Origin: JACPFV01 sp035526825
GTDB lineage: Bacteria > Pseudomonadota > Gammaproteobacteria > Nevskiales > Nevskiaceae
Assembly (NCBI GenBank): GCA_035526825.1
Contig: DATLBT010000004.1
Coordinates: forward strand, 1-8,987
Direction of reading: 5' to 3'
DNA: 8,987 nt
Below, one piece after another: positions 6,119 through 8,987 of this stretch. How positions within the stretch are numbered: position 1 is the first letter of the stretch; every line of letters begins with the position of its first letter. The translations under genes were made by a program, and so were the position numbers. The notes beneath the pieces are model-generated. The model was not told where the DNA came from, did not search any database, and saw only the letters and a program-made list of their open reading frames with translations.

Positions 6119-6883
6119 TCAGCGCAGCGGGACTTTCTGCTCGGTATGGCCGGTGGTCACGCCCGAGGAGTCGTAGCGATGCTCGGTGAAGTCGATGTGA
6201 CCGGCGCTAACCGCGACGATGGTGCTGCAGCGCGTGCCGTAATGCGGGCTGACGATGAACGGCGGTGACAGCAGCTTCTCCATGGACGGGCCGATGCCGG
6301 TGCTCGGCAGTTCCGCCGGCGGGGCCGGCGTGCGGTCGCCCAGCGCCTTGAGCAGCGGCGGGAACGACTCCCAGTTGTCCTTGCTCCAGGACTCCATGGC
6401 CGTTTGCAGGCGCCGCGCCTTGGGCCACGGCGTGTCGAGGCTGGCATTGGAGACGGTGTGTACGCCCGGCGGAACCGGCACGACCTTGAACTCGGGGTTG
6501 TTGGTCACGAACAAGAGTTCCGCGCCGTCGTACAGCAGGAGGTTGTAGCCCGAATAGTTGCTGGAGTCTTCGGTGAGTGCCTGCGCGTAATCGGCCGCGG
6601 ACTGCTCGCCGATGAGGAACTCCGAGACCAGCTTGCCGCGCGAAGGCGCCTGCGGGTCGGACGGCACCATGCGCCGCACATTGGTGATCGCGGCGACACG
6701 CTTGCGCACCGAGACCGCGAGCCAGCTGCCGTGGTGGCTGCCGTCGCGGCCGCCGTAGACGTCGGGATGGTCTTTCCATCGCGCAGCGGCCAAGGTGGGC
6801 CTCGCGTGGAACTCGTCGCGATTGGCCGCCAGGACCAGTTCGTGCCGCGTGTGGGCGCGCCAGGAAATTCCGATGAGGCACAT
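6119..6883 (-). CDS. TANGO2/NRDE family protein
   Basis: A 254-residue member of the NRDE (TANGO2, formerly DUF833) family, widespread in bacteria and eukaryotes. The biochemical role of bacterial members is not settled; eukaryotic homologues have been linked to haem handling and lipid metabolism. Visible signatures are the N-terminal MCLI with Cys2, the family-defining NRDE at 21-24, HHGSWLAV (50-57), TNVRR (67-71), SRGKLV (81-86), YNLLLYDG (113-120), SNASLDTPWPK (145-155) and GTRCSTIV (216-223). Cys2 directly after the initiator Met fits an Ntn-hydrolase-like fold, in which it would become the N-terminal nucleophile after Met removal; that is inferred from the family. No signal peptide or membrane segment is visible, so it is probably cytoplasmic. 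The ATG at 6883 is supported because it gives the MC start; the nearest purine-rich site, AAGGA, is about 12 bases upstream and comes from the repeat at 6889-6919. It is divergent from the EcsC gene. Confidence 0.9.
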   Translation of the reverse strand: MCLIGISWRAHTRHELVLAANRDEFHARPTLAAARWKDHPDVYGGRDGSHHGSWLAVSVRKRVAAITNVRRMVPSDPQAPSRGKLVSEFLIGEQSAADYAQALTEDSSNYSGYNLLLYDGAELLFVTNNPEFKVVPVPPGVHTVSNASLDTPWPKARRLQTAMESWSKDNWESFPPLLKALGDRTPAPPAELPSTGIGPSMEKLLSPPFIVSPHYGTRCSTIVAVSAGHIDFTEHRYDSSGVTTGHTEQKVPLR

Positions 6884-6888
6884 GTCTA

Positions 6889-6919
6889 TGTCTTATCCTT
6901 CACTCCGCTCAGGATGACA
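6889..6919. repeat. REP-like palindrome in the TANGO2/EcsC divergent gap
   Basis: TGTC-TT-ATCCT (6889-6899) pairs with AGGAT-GACA (6911-6919), giving nine base pairs with a two-base bulge around an 11-base loop. Read on the minus strand it begins TGTCATCCTGAGCGGAG and continues TGAAGGATAAGACA, a close fit to the GTCATCCTGAGCGAAGCGAAGGAT type of dispersed repeat seen in many bacterial genomes (recalled, not searched). It fills most of the 44 bases between the two start codons, so it is transcribed into, or sits in, both promoter and leader regions. Its AAGGA and AGGA words are the only Shine-Dalgarno-like sites for the flanking genes. Confidence 0.65.
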
Positions 6920-6927
6920 TCGTTTCC

Positions 6928-7731
6928 ATGACCCCGTACGAACAGAAAGTACTCAAGGCAATCCGCGCATGGGAAGCCGAGGAGCCCGGCTGGGGCACGC
7001 GCCTGCTGGCGAAGCCCGGCAGCAAGGTCGCGCAGATGGTGCAGGTGGTGGTGCCCCCGGCTGCGGTGCGCGCGGCTCTGCTCGGCGCCGACAAGCTGGG
7101 GCGCAAGCTTTCCGACGAGCGTTCGATCCTGAAGCGCGCGGGCGTCGACACGCTGGCAGACCTGCGCATCGGCGAGCTCGAAGCCTGCGACCGGCTGGCG
7201 AAAACCGTCTCGCGGCGCGCGACCACGCTCGGCGGGGCCACCGGCGCGATATTCGGGGTGGCCGGCGCCGCAGGCCTCGTCGCCGACATCCCGACGCTGC
7301 TGACGCTCGCGCTGCGCACCGTGCATCGCATCGGCTTCTGCTACGGCGAACAGGGCGGCGCCGAGGACGAGCGGCGCACCGGCATTGCGATCTTCGCGCT
7401 GGTCTCGGCCAACTCGGCCGAAGAGAAGCGCCGCGCGCTCGCCGCGCTGCGCGGCGGCGACGCCGCGCTCGATGCGGCCTGGCGCGACGGCGTCGAGCGC
7501 GTGGCCGAACGCGAGCTGGCCAAGGAAGCCACGGTCTACAGCTTGCAGAACCTGGCGCGCACCATCGGCGTGAACCTCGGCCGGCGCAAGGCCGCGGGCG
7601 CGATCCCGGTGCTCGGCGCCGCGGTCGGCGGCGCGGTGAACGCGTGGTACCTCTCGGACGTCGCGCAGGTCGCGCGCCATGTGTTCCAGGAGCGCTGGCT
7701 GGCGGCGCGCTATCCGGGAGCGCTGCGGTGA
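6928..7731 (+). CDS. EcsC family protein
   Basis: A 267-residue EcsC-family protein. EcsC was named from the ecs ABC-transporter operon of Bacillus, but stand-alone proteobacterial members have no established function. The N-terminus, MTPYEQKVLKAIRAWE, followed by PGWGTRLLAKPGSKVAQ, is typical of the family. A Gly/Ala-rich hydrophobic region at 102-138 (GGATGAIFG..GLVADIPTLL..RIGFCYG) is the most conserved block, and a second hydrophobic stretch at 223-242 (AGAIPVLGAAVGGAVNAWYL) precedes the C-terminus. These suggest membrane association but not clear transmembrane helices. The chosen ATG matches the family N-terminus; AGGA at 6911-6914 is 13 bases upstream, longer than usual, and belongs to the REP-like repeat. 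The TGA stop overlaps the next gene's GTG by 4 bases (GTGA), so translation of the NADH dehydrogenase is probably coupled to this protein. Confidence 0.88.
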   Translation: MTPYEQKVLKAIRAWEAEEPGWGTRLLAKPGSKVAQMVQVVVPPAAVRAALLGADKLGRKLSDERSILKRAGVDTLADLRIGELEACDRLAKTVSRRATTLGGATGAIFGVAGAAGLVADIPTLLTLALRTVHRIGFCYGEQGGAEDERRTGIAIFALVSANSAEEKRRALAALRGGDAALDAAWRDGVERVAERELAKEATVYSLQNLARTIGVNLGRRKAAGAIPVLGAAVGGAVNAWYLSDVAQVARHVFQERWLAARYPGALR

Positions 7732-8987
7732 GTGCAAGCCGGGTCGTCATCGTCGGGGGCGGCTTCGGCGGCTTGCACGCCGCGCGTGCCCTCGGCCGCT
7801 CGGGCTACGACGTCACGCTCGTCGACAAGCGCAATTTCCAGCTGTTCCAGCCACTGCTGTACCAGGTGGCCACTGGCGCGATCCCGCCCGGTGACATCGC
7901 AATCCCGCAGCGCGTCGTACTGCGCAAGCTGGCTAACGTGCGCTGCCTGCATGCGACCGCTTACGACGTCGATCCGGCGCGCCGCGTGCTGTTCCACGAG
8001 CATGGCGAGCTCCCTTACGACTTCCTCATCGTGGCGACCGGCGTCAAGCACTCGTATTTCGGCCACGATGACTGGGCGCCGCACGCGCCGGGCCTGAAGA
8101 CGGTCGAGCACGCCATCGAGATCCGCCACCGGATTTTTCGCGCATTCGAGCTCGCCGAAGCCTGCGACGACCCGGCGGAGCGCGCCGAACTGATGACCTT
8201 CGTCGTCGTGGGCGCCGGGCCAACCGGCGTCGAGGTGGCGGGCGCGCTCGGCGAGCTTGCGCAGAGGACGATGGTCGGCGATTTCCGCGCCATCGATCCG
8301 CGCGATGCGCGCATCGTGCTGGTCGAAGGGGCGCCGGACGTGCTGCCGGTTTATCCATCGAAGCTGCGCGCGCGGGCTCGCGAGCAGCTCGAGGCGCTCG
8401 GCGTCGCCGTGCGCACCGGCTGCGTGGTCGAGGCGATCACTGCGGAAGTCGTGCGCTGGCGCGCCGGCGACAAGACCGAAGAGCTGCGCACGCGCACCGT
8501 GCTGTGGGCCGCCGGCGTGCGCATCTCTGCGTTCGGCGCGATCCTGGCGCAGCGCGTCGGTGTCGCCACCGAAAAAGGCGGGCGCATTGCGGTCGACAAG
8601 CACTGTCGCCTGGCATCGCACCCCGAGATCTTTGTCATCGGCGACCTCGCCAGGCTCACGGATGCCAAGGGCCGCGAGGTACCGGGCCTCGCGCAGGCCG
8701 CGATTCAGCAGGGCCGCCACGTCGCCAAGGTCCTGCGCGCAAAGGCTGCCGGCAGGTCCGGGCCAGCGGCTTTTCGCTACCGCGATCTCGGCACGATGGC
8801 GGTGATAGGCATGAACCGGGCCGTCGGCGTGGTGTTCGGCCGCCAACTCAGTGGCATCGTCGCGTGGTTCATGTGGGCATTCGTGCACGTCATGGCGCTG
8901 GTGTCGGCCGAACAGCGCGTGCGGGTGTTCGTGCAGTGGGCGTGGAAATACTTCACGCGCCGCGAGGGCGACCGCCTGATCACCGGG
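7728..8987 (+). CDS. ndh: Type II NADH:quinone oxidoreductase (NDH-2), 3' end cut by the window
   Basis: A single-subunit flavoprotein that passes electrons from NADH to membrane quinones without pumping protons. The frame stays open to the last base, 420 codons, ending ..RREGDRLITG; family length suggests the stop is close by. FAD-binding GGGFGG lies at 10-15, after a short start (V/M-SASRVVIV), and NFQLFQPLLYQVATG follows near 40-54. The NADH-binding Rossmann motif VVVGAGPTGVEVAGAL starts at 159. VIGDLA (303-308) contacts FAD, and AQAAIQQG after PGL is the quinone-site AQxAxxxG motif. A hydrophobic C-terminal stretch (GIVAWFMWAFVHVMALV) fits monotopic attachment to the inner membrane. The GTG at 7728 overlaps the EcsC stop, with GGGAG at 7716-7720 seven bases upstream as a good ribosome site. 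NDH-2 is distinguished from sulfide:quinone reductase by these blocks and the absence of the conserved redox cysteines. Confidence 0.94.
   Translation, partial: MSASRVVIVGGGFGGLHAARALGRSGYDVTLVDKRNFQLFQPLLYQVATGAIPPGDIAIPQRVVLRKLANVRCLHATAYDVDPARRVLFHEHGELPYDFLIVATGVKHSYFGHDDWAPHAPGLKTVEHAIEIRHRIFRAFELAEACDDPAERAELMTFVVVGAGPTGVEVAGALGELAQRTMVGDFRAIDPRDARIVLVEGAPDVLPVYPSKLRARAREQLEALGVAVRTGCVVEAITAEVVRWRAGDKTEELRTRTVLWAAGVRISAFGAILAQRVGVATEKGGRIAVDKHCRLASHPEIFVIGDLARLTDAKGREVPGLAQAAIQQGRHVAKVLRAKAAGRSGPAAFRYRDLGTMAVIGMNRAVGVVFGRQLSGIVAWFMWAFVHVMALVSAEQRVRVFVQWAWKYFTRREGDRLITG

Noticed and set aside
7710..8888. 392-codon minus-strand open frame opposite ndh.
   Set aside because: It is antisense to NDH-2, whose cofactor motifs are clear. 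The composition is that of a codon-bias shadow.

Overview
The window is GC-rich, densely coding DNA from a proteobacterial chromosome. A beta- or gammaproteobacterium is most likely: the CCA-adding enzyme is the HD-domain type typical of those two classes and looks somewhat betaproteobacterial, while the pteridine reductase looks more like gammaproteobacterial copies. I would not name a genus. There is no transposase, phage gene, CRISPR array, tRNA or rRNA, and all eight genes look intact. The last one runs off the right edge.

Layout, left to right. (1) 97-3302 (+): a secreted Slt-type lytic transglycosylase overlaps cca (tRNA nucleotidyltransferase) by 4 bases, forming a two-gene operon. (2) 3355-4137 (-): uppP (undecaprenyl-diphosphatase) converges on cca. 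(3) 4159-4896 (+): a PTR1/FolM-like pteridine reductase, divergent from uppP across only 21 bp. (4) 4971-6041 (-): an Ada-type alkylation-response regulator and methyltransferase, convergent with the reductase. (5) 6119-6883 (-): a TANGO2/NRDE-family protein upstream of ada on the same strand, with a probable intrinsic terminator between them. (6) 6928-7731 (+) and 7728 to the edge (+): an EcsC-family protein overlapping a type II NADH dehydrogenase (NDH-2) by 4 bases, divergent from the TANGO2 gene.

Functionally these are mostly housekeeping genes: cell wall turnover (Slt) and lipid carrier recycling (UppP), tRNA maturation (Cca), reduced-pterin metabolism, alkylation repair (Ada) and respiration (NDH-2, with a coupled EcsC protein of unknown role). 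Both periplasmic-side cell-wall enzymes lie near each other but on opposite strands.

The less ordinary content is in the short intergenic gaps. Each of the two convergent gaps carries a palindromic element sharing the word TGGGGTCAG: one is a nearly perfect 63-bp hairpin at 4909-4971 that reaches into the ada stop codon, the other a decayed-looking copy at 3306-3351. The 44-bp divergent gap at 6884-6927 carries a different REP-like palindrome. The 21-bp uppP/reductase gap has overlapping, mirror-image -10-like hexamers placed so that both transcripts could be leaderless. I found no convincing new multi-gene system. These small elements and the EcsC/NDH-2 coupling are the points most worth a second look.
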